Shown: piece after piece, positions 46,293 through 58,954 of the stretch
How the letters are laid out: the number at the start of each line of letters is the position of its first letter
Numbering within the stretch: position 1 is the first letter of the stretch
NCBI GenBank assembly: GCA_021018995.1
Contig: CM037585.1
Coordinates: 84,420,646 to 84,484,645 of the forward strand
Direction: 5' to 3'
Origin: Chloranthus sessilifolius
Taxonomy: Eukaryota > Streptophyta > Magnoliopsida > Chloranthales > Chloranthaceae
Length of the DNA: 64,000 bases
Made by a program: the position numbers and the translations under genes
The notes under the pieces: generated by a model
What the model saw: only the letters and a program-made list of their open reading frames with translations
Databases searched by the model: none
Told to the model about the DNA's origin: nothing

Positions 46293-46435
46293 AAAGTAAG
46301 ATTTGGGCTAGGATATAAGCCCACAGAGCAAGAGGTCTGAGAGGCCAAAGAAAAGCCAGGGTCGCCGCAGCAACAAGAGCTTGAGGAACCAGCATAGAAG
46401 AGAAACCTCGCTCTAGGCCGCACATCAGGGATTCC

Positions 46436-48131
46436 TTTGTCAGCGCAGGGGTCATAAAGATCGATCGAAATGGGGCAACCCATTTGACCCCACACAAATC
46501 TAAAGCCCTAGTCCATCCCAACAATCCCCAGGTCTCCCTTCCCAGCTTGGAGATAGATTTGTCCGCGTTGTCCCTTTTCGAAGTACGACGATCGGTACCT
46601 GATCAAACCCCCCCTGTGGTAAATCACCACAAAATCGAGTTATCATTTGAAGACATGATCTCAGACGAAATGGGGATCAACATGATGGAGGCTAGCTCCA
46701 ACGAGCCATATCAACCAGCACCCTCCATCCCAACAGGTAAAGAAGCGACCCTCAGTGCATGAATCGGCATCTTTGCCCCAAACTCTGGAAGCAGGAAGTG
46801 GCCTAAAGTTTGGCACCTGTTTCCCAAAAAAAACCAACCTATAAAAAGTGAGATAAGCCCTTGGCTGGCAATACCTTGTGTATATAGCAACCCGCTTGGC
46901 CAAGGGCCCATCTCCGAAGAAAACAAAAATCTCAAAAACATAGAAGAAAACAAAAATCTCAAAAACATGGAAGAAAACAAAAATCTCAAAAACATCGAAA
47001 AAATCCAAAGTCCAAAAATATTGTCATTTAAAGTTCCAAAAAATGTCCAACAAAAGGACGCCTTAATCAAAATACCCGTCCCACGTGAAATCAACCCCTT
47101 CCCTGTAGAAATACAAGAGGTAGGGATCACGAGTCTGGACGAGGATGTCCCCTTCGAGGAGCTCTCCAATGAGCTCCTTGACCGATTTGACGACTTTGAG
47201 CATGGCCCTACCCCCATTGTTGAAGAGACCGAAGATGTCAATCTAGGAACTGAGGAGGTTCCCAGGATAACCAAAATCGGATTGTCACTGTCTCCTGAGG
47301 AAAGAAAAAGCATGATCGACTTCCTTCAGTCATACCAAGATGTTTTTGCCTGGTCGCACAAGGACATGCCTGGTCTAGATAATGATTTGGTCGAGCATGA
47401 GTTACCCCTCTACCCTCATATGAAGCTAGTCAAGCAGGAGCTGAGATGTCTCTGACCCGAATGGATGCTGAAAGTCAAAGATGAGGTCATCAAGTAATAC
47501 GATGCAGGGTTTCTCATGGTATCCAAATACCCGTAATGGCTAGCCAGTATCGTACCTGTGCTAAAGAAGGATGGAAAGGTCCGCATGTGTATCGATTTTT
47601 GCAATTTGAACAGAGCAAGCCCGAAGGATGATTTCCCACTGCCACACATCGACATCTTGGTTGATAACACAGCTAAGCACGGGATGCTTTCATTTATGGA
47701 TGGATTCTCAGGATACAATCAAATCAAATGGCAGAGGTTGACCGTGAGAAGACAGCGTTCATTACCCCTGGGGAACCTTTTGCTATCGAGTCATGCCATT
47801 CGGGCTGAAGAATGCCGTGCAAACGTGCAGAGAGCTATGACATGACATGATGCACCGAGAGATTGAAGTATATGTTAACGACATGATAGCCAAGTCACCG
47901 GAGCGAAGTGACCATCTAGTAAACCTTCAGAAGCTATTTGAAAGGCTGAGGAAATATCGACTACGTCTAAATCCACAGAAGTGTGCATTTGGTGCTATGT
48001 CAGGGAAACTGCTAGGGTTCATCGTAAGCAGAAGGGGGATTGAGGTCGACCCAATCAAAGTCAAGGCCATCACTGAAATGCCACCACCGTCTACCGAGAA
48101 AGAGGTTAGAAGATTTTTGGGCAGAATATAG
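46436..48131 (+). pseudogene. pol: E4 reverse transcriptase
   Basis: After a shift near 46430 the frame runs to 47713 with stops at about 46760, 47455, 47496 and 47534. A 27-base unit encoding EENKNLKNI is repeated three times at 46915-46998. RT motifs: VLKKDGKVRMCIDFCNLN, FMDGFSGYNQI, then a frameshift, then YVNDMIAKS where the family has YVDDM, so the first catalytic Asp is Asn. FLGRI with a TAG ends the piece. Confidence 0.9.
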
Positions 48132-49130
48132 TATATCAGTCGGTTCATTGCACAGCTAACTCCAATCTGCACACCGATCTTCAAGTTACTAAGGAAGAAT
48201 TCACCCGTTGAATGGAACGACGATTGTCAGGCCGTGTTCGAAAAAATCAAAAGCTACCTCCTTAATCCACCTGTTTTAGTACCACCTGAGCCAGGGAGAC
48301 CACTCTTGATGTATCTCTACACGACTGAAGTTTCGATGAGATGTGTCTTGGGGTAACATGGTGAAACGGGAAGAAGTTTATTGATTACGAGACGCGCTAC
48401 TCTCATTTGGAGAAAGCATGCCTAGCTCTTGTATGGGCTACTCAAAGGCTCCGCCACTACTTACTATCCCAAGCCATTCTGCTCTTAGCCCGAATGGACC
48501 CACTAAAATACCTATTTGAAAAGCCAGCTCTCACTGGACAAACCGCACGATGGCAACTTTTATTATCTGAGTTTGACATCACGTACATCACTCAGAAATC
48601 AATCAAGGGGCAGGCGCTTGCTGATCATCTTGCTGATAATCCTTTACCTGACTATGAGCCGTTAGGAACTGAATTCCCAGATGAAGATATCTTGTTCATG
48701 ATGGAGGACGATATAGAAGAAGCAGAAGAATCATGGGTAATGCACTTTGATGGGGCAGCAAATGTCGAGGGCCAAGGAGTTGGCGCTATCCTAATTTCAC
48801 CAAAAGGATCCCATGTACCGGTCTCTATCAAACTCAACTTCCCTTGCACTAATAATATGGCTGAGTACGAAGCTTGCGCCACTGGTCTGCAGGCGGCTCT
48901 CGATCTGAATGTAACTCACCTTCAGGTATTTGGCGATTCACAGTTAATCATATGTCAGACGAATGGTGACTAGAAGACGAAAGACGAGAAATTGATCCCC
49001 TATCATGAACACCTCGAGGATCTGATAGCTTGCTTCTAAGATGTGACTTTCTCATACATCCCTCGGATAAGGAATCACTTTGCCGATGCATTAGCAACTT
49101 TGGCATCAATGATTGAAATCCCCTATGGTG
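48132..49130 (+). pseudogene. pol: E4 RNase H and archaeal-like second RNase H
   Basis: The usual RNase H is worn (48132-48660; HLEKACLALVWATQRLRHYL). From 48720 follows a second RNase H with its own catalytic set: HFDGAAN, NMAEYEACATGL, VFGDSQLI and, after a stop at 48971, FADALATLAS. This second domain is the archaeal-type RNase H gained by Tat elements. Stops at 48352, 48971 and 49037 and a shift near 48360-48400. Confidence 0.88.
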
Positions 49131-50472
49131 TTAGATGAAGCCGATCGTGATCGAGCAGAGGAATGAGCCAGCCTTCTGCCTCTAGATTGAGGAACCTACA
49201 AAGCCTAATGATGAGCCACCTTGGTTCTTAGATATCAAGAATTTCCTCGAGACCCTGACCTTCCCAGAGGGTACATCCAAGACAGACCGACGAACCATTC
49301 AACGTCTAGCGGCAGGTTATGTCATTTGCGGGGAATGCCTCTACAATCGATCATACAATAATATCTTACTCAAGTACCTTACTGAAAGTGAAGCGGTCGA
49401 CATTATGAAAGAAATCCATGAGGGAGAATGCGGAGCCCACGTCAGCGGTCACATGCTCGCCAAGAAAATCCTACGGCAGGGATACTTTTGGACCACCATG
49501 GAATCAGATTGCTGCAAACATATTCAAAAATGCTACAAGTGTCAAGAACACTCCAGTCTGATACACGCTCCTGCCATTGATCTTCATTGCATGACCACTC
49601 CTTGGCCATTTGCTACCTGGGTCCTTGACGTTGTCGGATTGATTAATCCAAAAGCATCAAATGGACATTGGTTCATCCTCATCGCCATTGAATACGTCAC
49701 CAAGTGGGTAGAAGCGGCGTCATATGCCAACATCACGGCCAGTCACGTTGAGAAGTTTCTCAAGAACAATATTGTGTGCCGATTTGGAGTACCAAAAGAT
49801 ATCATCACAGACAACGGCACAAACTTCGCAAATAAGCCCATCCGAGACTTCTGCGAGCAATACAAGATCAAGCACCATCGCTCATCCCCTTATCGGCCTC
49901 AAACTAATGGAGCCATGGAAGCCGCGAATAGGACTGTAGTCTGCATCCTCGAGAAAATGGTCGTCACTTATTGAGAATGGAGCGAAATGCTACCATTTGC
50001 TTTGTGGGCCTACCGAACATCGATCCGTACCACTACAGGGGAAACACCATTCTCCCTTGTGTATGGAACCGAGGCCGTCCTCCTGGTGGAGGTTGAAGTA
50101 CCCTTACTCTGAATCTTTATGGAATCAAGCTTACCCAAAGCAGAAGGAGAAAGATCACGCTTTGATCAGCTGAACTTATTAGACGAGAAGAGATTCCTAG
50201 CCTTGTGTAACACTCAAGTTTACCAAGGGCGAATCGCACGCGCTTGCAATAAACATGTTCGCGGTCGAGATTTGAAGGTAGGAGACACTGTGTTGAAGAA
50301 GATCTTCCCATCCCTCCACGTCGATCTGTGGGGAAAATTCAAGCCAAACTGGGAAGGACCTTACGTCATCCGATAAGTGCTGTCAGGATACGCCATCCGC
50401 CTCGCCACCATGGACGGAGATCATCTTCCTGAGCCCATTAACGCTCGATATGTCCGACGGTTCTACTCTTAG
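49131..50472 (+). pseudogene. pol: E4 integrase
   Basis: Frame 1 with four stops (about 49184, 49972, 50108, 50374). Zinc region HVSGHMLAKK with CYKCQE; catalytic residues in VLDVVG, ITDNGTNF and GAMEAANR all present. [15 protein letters not shown] and a C-terminal WEGPYVI follow; natural stop at 50470-50472. No chromodomain. Confidence 0.92.
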
Positions 50473-53333
50473 TCCATCACGACAAGGTAAGTGTTGGTGA
50501 AACAGATACGTGACTGCTTAAGAACCACCCGAAAGAGGCCATCATTCCAAGCACAGTAGCCTAAAAACATCCCTAAAAATGATGATATCCTTTGCTACCC
50601 CATTTGAGCCTAGGCCTTCCTTTCAATAAACCCATTCCCCCAAAAAAAAATATATACGTGTACATATACCAAAAAAAAAAAGAGAGAGAGAAAAGATGAA
50701 GTAGAGTTACTATCAAAATTCAAAAAAATCGAAAAAGCAAAACCTTAAAAAGAGATTGCCTGAAATAAAGCAAAACGAACAAAAAAAAATGTAAAAGAAT
50801 CATGGGGCATGTACAGTAAAAACCCCCACGGAAGAAAGTATGTTGAGAAAACTGAAGTTGTATCAAGGAAACCCTTTTAGCCTAGCATACCTTGAAATCC
50901 TAACCTAACCCATGGCCAAGCTACACCCTGAAGGAAACCCTCTTTGTAGGTTCGCAAGCAGTCATAATATCTGTTAAGTCAACATGAGCAAAGTCGTGAG
51001 ACACTAGAACCCCATCTAGCCGGCTATGACGAAATCGACATCTATGTTGTGGCTCAAAAAAAAAAAAAAGAATAAAAAATATAATAAAAATACAAGCTCA
51101 AAGCAAGATGGACGTAGTGACAACCCGAAAGGCCATTACGGGTAAAAACAGGGGGCTTGTGCAAACCAGGTGAAAACCCGGAAGGGCGCTTGGGGTAAGA
51201 GAGGTAAACCCATGGACGTGGTGAAAACCTAAAAGGGCACCACGGGTAAAAAAGGAGATAAATGAAAAAAAAATAAAAAAAAAAGGAGAGAGAGAAGGAG
51301 AATGAAAAGAAAAAGGAAAAGAAAAGAAGGTTTGGACTGATTGAGATTATTGATGTTTGAGGAACCCTTTTCTTACTTTTCCTATACCCTCTTGTCCGAC
51401 TGGGCCGCTCATGCTAGTTCGAATCGGGTCCCGACCATAATTGTCTTTGTGAAACCCACACCGTCAATTGTATGACCCGAGGCAAGGAGAAAGGTTTAAC
51501 TCAATCCAAAGGGATCAACGTTCAGGCCTTGGTAAAATCTGGAAACTCACTTAGGTTTGACTGCATGAAAGAGTTCGACTATGCTAAAAATGGGACCCGT
51601 TACTCCGTCTCACTATCAAGGCATAAAAAAAAAAGAGCCAAAAACAAAAAAAATCAAGAAAAATCCAAACTCCAAAAAACTGTGTATATATTTCTACTCA
51701 TTTTCATGTACATATTTTCAGCATCATATTTCAATCTCAAAAATGAAGAAAAATAACAAAAAAATCTCCAAAAACAAAAACCCAAAAAAAATATCTTGAA
51801 AATGAAAAAGTATAGGTAGAAATCTACTTTTTCTTTTATTGTTTAGGATGCATTTTCTTTATATATATAAACAAAAAAGGGACTGACGTTTTCTCGAGAA
51901 TGTGCAGGAACATCACACAGTCCAAAGCCTCGAAGCAGGCAACTTCTCAGCGATGGACAAATCAGATAAAGCATCTCACCGCCGACATCAGGTCTAACAA
52001 AAAAATGATGAAAATCATTTTGAAAAGAAAAAGAAATCTATGTTTTCATACGACGCACATGCGTGTTTTGATGCGGTAAAATGTCAATATTTTATCGACA
52101 ACGCAGATGTGCAAAATTAATGTCCTAGGTCAAAGGTTCGCCTTGGATCCATGGATCCTACTTCAAAGTAGGAGTAACGGTGTAAGTCCCGGTCAAACAT
52201 TCAATGTTTCTGTTCGGTCAACTCCACTGCTAAATATTTTGAGCGATGAGCGCTCTGTTTTGGATTCGTGTGAACTTGAGTTGTCTTAAGCTTCAGATTC
52301 TCCGTTGAAAAAGGTCAATCGTTGGTTGAGACCAACCTGTTGAAAATGAGATTATGTGTCAATCAAACTATGTGCAACCATGCATTTAGAAGGGTTCATT
52401 TCCCTTTTTATTTTCTAGAGGCTTAAAACCTGTATGGGCAGCGGTATCCCTATAAAGTGTACACCATGCGTCTAGGTATCCGTATGATGGTCGTTTGTCC
52501 TCGTAAATTATACCCGGGTGGGTCTGGGTCGGGGCTTCCATCGCCTTTGTTGTTGCTTATTGCCCCTGATGGGTGCATGATTATGCATAGTTAATTGATG
52601 ATTATGATCATTGTCAATAGAGGCCAGGATTGGATGCCCCCTTTTGGGAGGTGCCCAATGTTTGGCTGGATCTGTTCAAGGAAGTCAAAATTGGATACTC
52701 TGGGTCATGTGGATCTGGGGCACGCTTTAAAAAAATGGCACATACTCCCAAAAAGCGTTGTGACATCTATTCACTTCGCTCAGGTGGTCATGCTAAATAA
52801 ACTTTAGGATCGATGGGTTCGCCCAAAGATCTCAAACCCCGCTTTCAGCAGGGCCACTTGCGAATGGTCCGATGGGGCCATCAAATGCCTTGTAGGATTG
52901 GACGCAAAATGTGGAGCCTTGTGTATGTTTAGTTCACACCTATCTTTAAATATGGGTCGATCACCCCTCTTACTTACGAAGCTGTTGCATTCATAATGAA
53001 TCTCGAACATCAATCACCTTCAAATCATCTCAAGAAGCGGGCGTTTTTCCCGACTAACGGGCTTTCGCAACTCGAGAGGTGAACGGTTTTCCCAGCTATT
53101 GGGCTTTCGCAACTCATTCCACCTTGGTTATGCCCAGTAATGTCGCTAAGCACCTGGGAATCGATTACCCCGAGAAACGAATGATTGGCCTAGCACCCCA
53201 GGGCTTTCGTTTTCTCACCGTGTTACTCACTTGATGTTTGAAGTTCATTCTGAATGCAGCAGACCTGTCAGTAATGCCTTGGGCCTCTTCGGATATCTTT
53301 TTACTTTGGCATACGATCATTAGTGATCAGATA
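50473..53333 (+). other. E4 3' untranslated region
   Basis: About 2.9 kb with no recognisable gene. It holds A-rich runs, three GTGAAAACCC-type units (51110-51255), a Lys-rich chance frame at 51472-51756, and two units of GGGCTTTCGCAACTC at 53063 and 53102. The length is usual for Tat elements. Confidence 0.75.
51110..51255. repeat. three imperfect GTGAAAACCCGAAAGGGC units
   Basis: Units at about 51117, 51170 and 51219 share GTGAMAACCYRRAAGGSC and end near GGGTAAAA/AGAG. Similar strings are common in Tat 3' regions. Confidence 0.75.
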
Positions 53334-53334
53334 C

Positions 53335-53348
53335 CAAAGAGGGGCATC
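53335..53348 (+). other. E4 polypurine tract
   Basis: AAAGAGGGGCATC immediately before the LTR start TGTAGACACCC; typical of Tat. Confidence 0.85.
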
Positions 53349-54851
53349 TGTAGACACCCAAATTTGGCCCAAGGCCAGATCGAAACACCTTTCGAGAGAG
53401 GTGTAATTCTAAGCTTTTGATGGCATGTATGGAACCCTTAGGAATCACCCTAAACCCTTAGCAATCACCCTATATCTCTTAGGAACCTACCCCAAATCTT
53501 TAGAAACCAATCTCGAACCCTTAGGAATTAACCATACCCTTCCCAGACCTATTAGAACCCTTCCCGGGCATGATTCGAACCCCCCTGAATAGTGGTTAGA
53601 AAGAGGAGTGCTAAAGTTTTTTGTGGATAGTTTCCCAACCTAAGGTATATACTATTGGAAAGTATACTTTTCCAGCTTTCCAACGAGCTAAGAATCGCCT
53701 AATTTGGAGTTGTACATAAAAAATTATGGCAATTTGAAAATTGTGGATTTGTGCAGGAAATTGCAAACCGGGCCGGGCCCCAGCGGGTCTTCAACTTCCA
53801 ACAGTTTGGACCAGGTTTTCCTTCAAAAAATGGCCAAAATTGACATTGGGGGTTTGACTTGTGGACCATCCCAAAGTCTAGGGCGTGTTTCTTTAGGACC
53901 CTAGTGACCCTATTAGCTTAAGTTATCACCCTTTCGCCATTCAAGTCACCACCCTATCATCTACCATTAAACCCAAATCCCTCTTCTCCAAGCTCTAGAA
54001 ATCCACAAAAACCTTAGATTTCACATTACCTAATTGCTAATCTAATTAGGACTTTAACCCTCACTAATCCTCCCTTTCTCCATAAATAGAGAGCCACCCC
54101 TCTTGCTTAAGGGTTGAGAGTTTTTACCTAAGAGAGAAAGAGCTTAAGTGAGAAGATCTTACTCCCTTTGGTGCACCATCCCCATACAAATTCCAGAATT
54201 GAAAAAGCCCCTTTGGACCTTAGTATTTCACTAAAAACCTTTAGGTTAGGTGTGTGTTACCCCCTAGCTTTCCTTCTCTACCTCTTAGTTTCAAGCTTTA
54301 GGAGTTAGAACCCCCATTCCATACCATACAAGCCTTCAAAAAGCTCACCGAAGCAAGCCAACGCAAGGCTCCCCAACGGTGCTACAAGGGCCCGAGAGCT
54401 CCGGCTCTCCCCTCTATTCCTCTACCTTCTTTGTTTTTCCTCTATCATAGAATTGAGCCGTTACGCTGCCCAAATTTTGGCAAGCGGGAAGGACTCAATA
54501 GGATCGGTGTACCTTCGGGCAAGGGAAAGTGCCGCTCATTTTACTTTCTTTTATATATATATATAATTATATATATATATATACTATATAAACCAGCCCC
54601 ACATAGACCTGGCCTTAAGTAGAGACTGCATTTAGCGGGTTGATCGGGTGCCTAACACCTTCCCGATCGATAACCGAAGCCCCTACCCAAGAGCCTTTGG
54701 TGTGGACCGGATTCAGAGTCATATTTTTAGCACTTCGGTGCTCATAAAACTGAACTAGGTATCCCGGGACACCAAAAGCTCTGGGTGGCGACTCTATATT
54801 TTTTATAGTTAGAGAGCGCAACGGGATCATCACGATTCCCATGGTTGCACA
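53349..54851 (+). repeat. E4 3' LTR
   Basis: 1503 bases, matching 38446-39955, with the same AT microsatellite near 54552-54585. Confidence 0.96.
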
Positions 54852-54856
54852 CCTTT

Positions 54857-55129
54857 CATGACAGGCACTTGTTGCGGAAAGAATTCAAAATAGGTGACAA
54901 GGTATGGTTGTTCAATTCAAGATTAAAATTCTTTTAAGAAAAATTGCAGTCCAGATGGGATGGGCCCTACACAGTTTTACATGTTTTCCTATCCGGGGCT
55001 GTAGAAATCATGGGCCCTATAGATGGTAGGGCCATGAAAGTCAATGAGCAGAGGCTAAAAATTTGTGTTGAAAAAATTCGTGAGCCTGAGGAGACCATTG
55101 ATCTTCAGGACCCTCTAATTTTTACCTGA
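54857..55129 (+). pseudogene. pol: E3 integrase, C-terminal end after E4
   Basis: Continues directly from 38445 with HDRHLLRKEF, VWLFNSRLKFF, a stop near 54937, then SRWDGPYTV and a natural TGA at 55127. Aligns residue by residue with the end of E2 pol. Confidence 0.93.
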
Positions 55130-55377
55130 TTTCAGTGTGTATCATATGTAATGTATTTTGGTTCTGTTTTAAGTGATTAATTTCTGTTTTGATGTTTTTT
55201 TCATTTACAATAAAATTGCCATGTTAGAATTCGGTCATCATATCAATCTTATCAGCAGTCTAGGGACCATGGGAGAATGTAAATAATGAAAACAAATTGA
55301 ATGGAAGCACAACAAAAGAATTTACTGGGTGCTGAGGTTGAACACAACACAAAAATGCAATTTTTATGGGCATATGG

Positions 55378-55642
55378 AACCTTTCGATAGGTAATTTGAG
55401 GATTTTGATAGGCACTAAGACTTGTTGATAAGTGAAAACAACTCTTTGATAGGTTCAAAAGGTCAGAAAGAAGTTTTCGATAGATTCTGGATACCTATTA
55501 GGAACCTATCGTGAGGAAGGATTTGACCTATGGAAGCATTCCACCTGCATGCCGTATTCTTTATAGTGTTCGACAGGATGCCTTGACCTATCAAAATCAC
55601 CCAGCTCATCTTATCGAAATCGATTCTCACTCTTTATATACC
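55378..55642 (+). promoter_or_regulatory. E3 ORF3 upstream module: ATCGAT palindromes and TATA box
   Basis: Between pol and ORF3 are decayed CCTATCGATAGG-type motifs (CCTTTCGATAGG at 55380, TTTTCGATAG at 55474, CCTATCGTGAGG at 55504, TTCGACAGG at 55568, ATCGAAATCGAT at 55614) plus TTGATAGG variants that have lost the CpG. Then TTTATATACC (55633-55642) lies 330 bases before the ORF3 ATG at 55972. An AAACCCTAGG box and GGGTAAGTTG donor-like site are in the leader (55852-55878). The same palindrome is clustered in this element's LTRs. Confidence 0.55.
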
Positions 55643-55971
55643 TGTTGTTAGGTCATTTTTGCTCCATTCAACACCTTCTGCAAAACCTTAGATCTCTCTT
55701 CCTCTTTTGTCACTGCTCTCATTTTCCGCTAAATACTCTAAGGACTTTTCGCCGTTCAATTTGCCATCCCTCAAGTTCATTCAACCCGCAGAAAGGAGCA
55801 TTTTGCACCTGATTTTTGTGGAATTGGAATTGTGCATCACGATTTCTGCAAAACCCTAGGAGTTTTGGGTAAGTTGTCCTGCTTTCACTCTGTTCTTTTT
55901 CTAATTGTTTACTTCAGAGTTTTAATACATATTGGTCAGTGAGCCTTACGAGATCAACTTTTGAGAGTAAA

Positions 55972-58954
55972 ATGGTCGATTCTGAAGAAACCCTAGTTGA
56001 CCTATTGCGGCAACCAGCTTCATCCACCCCAAAGTCCTTCAAAAAATCAAAGCCTACCACCAAATCACCTACCAAAAGGAAGCTCCCTAAGGGGACGCCC
56101 AAGAAGACTCCTAAAGCAAAAAAGGCCAAGTCTGCAGCAATTCCAGAGACTGACGCAGAAATACCTGTGGAGAGATCTACTCCAGCTGGGGAAGCACCAT
56201 TGCCCACCCCTGACATATTACCTGAGGTGGAGCTTCCTACTGCGTTAACCACTCCTAATGAGTTTGTGGATGGTTTGAGCCTTGTCCCTGAGACAGATTT
56301 TGACCTTGCGTACTTTGCCAAGATAGAGGAGTTCCAGGGGACACTCATGTATCTGAAGAATTAGGGATTGTTACCCCTACTTACACCCTTGAAGGAGACT
56401 GTGTACCCCAGGCTGGTTAAATTGTGGTATCAGAATTTGGCAAAGAAGGTGGTGCCTGGGACTGAGGCTATGCTGGAAATTTTGATTGATGATTGGCAAA
56501 TCACTGTGGATTGCAAGGATATTGGGATGGATTTGAGAGTTCCACATCGATTTAACTCCACTACATCTGAGGGAGCACCCAAATGAGTTGCATTTAGAGA
56601 AATGGCTAAACAACTCACCAATGGAATTGCAGGATCTGGTGAATCTTTAATGAGAAGAGACCTCCAACCCAACCTCAGATTCATCAATACTATTCTGAGG
56701 AAGAATGTGTATGTCACTGGGCACCTGCAGGAGAAAAGGGCCCCAGTTGTAGATGCTTTGTACTATTGTTCAAGAAGGTAGTTTTTGAATGCACCAAATC
56801 TGATTTTTGAGACAATGGTAGACATTAATGATAAGGTGCTTAAAAGACAAGCATTTGCTAAAGGTGATGGGTTGCCTTTCAGCAGGCTCAATACATGTTT
56901 TCTAAAGGCTGAGAAATATGTGGTAAAGAGGAATGAGCCAATAGAGAAGTTGACCCCCAAAGAGTAAGGAAAAAGGGCATGGTCCACCAGTCTGACCCTG
57001 ATAAAGAAGAGTAAGCTAGTTGAGATGGAGGAGGTTGAGGAGGTGCCCACTACCACTGTAGCAGATCTTACTACTGAGATTCCCTCCTCCATCCTTTCAC
57101 CTACCTTACCCACATCATCACCAACACCTCCACCCACTTTTATTTTCCCCTTTGTATGAGCTCCTTTTCCCACAAACCCCCCTCCTCCTACCTCTGAGCC
57201 AGTTTTACCTCCACCCACCACTTCAGTTCTCGAACCTGAAGTCCTTGAACCTCCAACACTACCAGACCCTACCCCTACCCTTTCTACACCACCCTTTGAC
57301 CAACCCATTTCTGACTTTTCCCCTCACCAACCCCTACTTCATATCCAAGGCTTAGACCAGTTTACCACTGTTGGGTTCACTGCTCTAATGACATCCATTG
57401 TGGAAGATGTTGGGCATGAGTACACCCCACTCCCTGACTCCCCACACCCCACTCCCCCTCACTTCAACCATGCACCCTCCTCCCCTTTCCATCGCATCTA
57501 AACACTTGTCCCCTCCAACTCCACCATTCCTGATACTTTCACATAATTTGTCTCCCTCTTAGAGTCCATTCAAACTCAATTGACCACCACCACCAACAAC
57601 CAAGCCATCATGAGCTCATGCCTTCAATCCATTCAGTCCACCCTTATCCCATCCTCTTCAGTTCCCAACCCCTTCACACTTCTCCTCTTTCCCCTGTCCA
57701 ATCACCTCTCCATTTATCTCCTCCATCTTCACCCATAGCTCCACTTCCCACAGCTGCTACCCAGTCTGAGGAGGTAGCAGCTCAACTTTTCCCCATACCT
57801 ATCTCACCACCATCTTTTACTCCTTCCTCACCAGCTGTAGTAGCTACTGCAACTGTTGTGTCACCTACCACCCAACCACCCACTCTCCCTCCACCTGTCC
57901 TCAAAGTTGCCACAACCCAAACTGATCCATTTGAGGAACTAGTTTTCTCCACCCCCCCTCTCCCTGCACTCTACCCCTTTCCTTGCCCATTGTACTCAAA
58001 TACCCCATCTACATTTTCCCTTACCTCACATTGCTATATGCAATGAGGGACAACCCCTACATCCATCGGGATGTCCTGAGAGGTATGGCTGCCATCCAAG
58101 CTTCCCTTGAAGCCTCCTATGAGGAGAGGATTGCTAACATGGAATTGGAGCATAGAATCATGCTCTAGGATATCTCTGAGGGGTGGAAGAAAATCCTGAC
58201 TCCTTATGAGTTTGCAAAACTACTTGCTGCTGCTCAGCGTAGCACTGCCGAGTTTGAGAAGAAGAATGCTGAACTTCTTCAGAAAAAATTAGCCAATGCC
58301 AAGGAGATACTTAAGGCTACCCAAGAACTCTCTGAGTCCAACCTGCTTTATGCAACAAAGAAAATCAAAATTTTGGAGAGAAAGATTGCTTCATTAACCT
58401 CTCAACCATTTCAACCAGCCCCTCTAGCTACAGCTCCTCCTACCAATCCTTCATCCACCCATCCCTGTACACCTTCTTCCACTCAACCTACTCCTACCCC
58501 ATCTGTGGATGTTCCCCCTCCTCCAGCCCAAGATCCTCCTTCCTCTCAACCTACCCCACCAAAACCTTAGAGGACTTACACAAAAAGAAGAGTCACTTCT
58601 AAAAGATCTGTTTCTTCTACTTCTGCTCGCAGAAAAGGGAAGGAACCTTCTACGCAGTTTGAAGAGGTAGTCCCCACAAAGCCCCCACCCCCACATGACA
58701 CCTCCTCCACCTTACTCTACAAGGAGGAAAGAAGGCAGGCTGCTGCTGCCCTTCGCCTAGATCCTACTGCCCTCTTCCCTTCTGATTCTACGGATGCTTC
58801 TGCCAAGCAAGACAAGAAATTTGCTACCCAGTCAGAGGAGGCCCCCCAGCAGTCCACCTAGAAGTCCCAACCTAAAGGAAAAGCTCCTTTAACCAAGAAA
58901 GATTTGAAAAACTTGGCAGACTTGTATGATTGGCCTGATGATGCTTGTAAATAG
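55972..58954 (+). pseudogene. E3 third ORF, putative plant transposon-protein family (ORF3)
   Basis: Homologue of the E2 and E1 third ORFs, broken by many stops (56362, 56584, 56779, 56965, 57158, 57500 and others) and at least two shifts. ATG 55972 is preferred to the upstream GTG. Residues 15-60 are Lys/Pro/Thr-rich, histone-H1-like (TKRKLPKGTPKKTPKAKKAK), again nuclear rather than secreted. Core motif YPRLVKLWYQNLA; then MRRDLQPNLRFINTILR and HLQEKRAPVVDALYY. A long Pro/Ser/Thr-rich part follows, then AMRDNPYIHRDVLRGMA, matching E2, and a coiled coil near 58200-58400. The C-terminus, with RR and KK clusters and TKKDLKNLADLYDW, is longer than in E2. Function unknown. Confidence 0.75.

Larger units (their letters stand above)
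38446..54851 (+). mobile_element. E4: complete Tat-type element
   Basis: A 16.4-kb plus-strand element with both LTRs, a Tat primer site, long leader, large gag, protease with G-patch, RT, RNase H, a second archaeal-like RNase H, integrase and a long untranslated 3' region ending in a purine tract. The double RNase H is the hallmark of the Tat lineage. It lies in the integrase of E3 with a perfect CCTTT duplication. In the first 300 bases of the LTRs I count about 14 differences, so its coding decay can have occurred after insertion. Confidence 0.96.

Noticed and set aside
51472..51756. Lys-rich open frame in the E4 3' region
   Set aside because: Low-complexity A-rich sequence, no homology recognised, far from promoter-like signals.
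55862..55940. GGGTAAGTTG...TTGGTCAG as a leader intron of E3 ORF3
   Set aside because: Donor and acceptor are plausible but the segment is only about 50-70 bases and no frame argument supports it; left as a remark.
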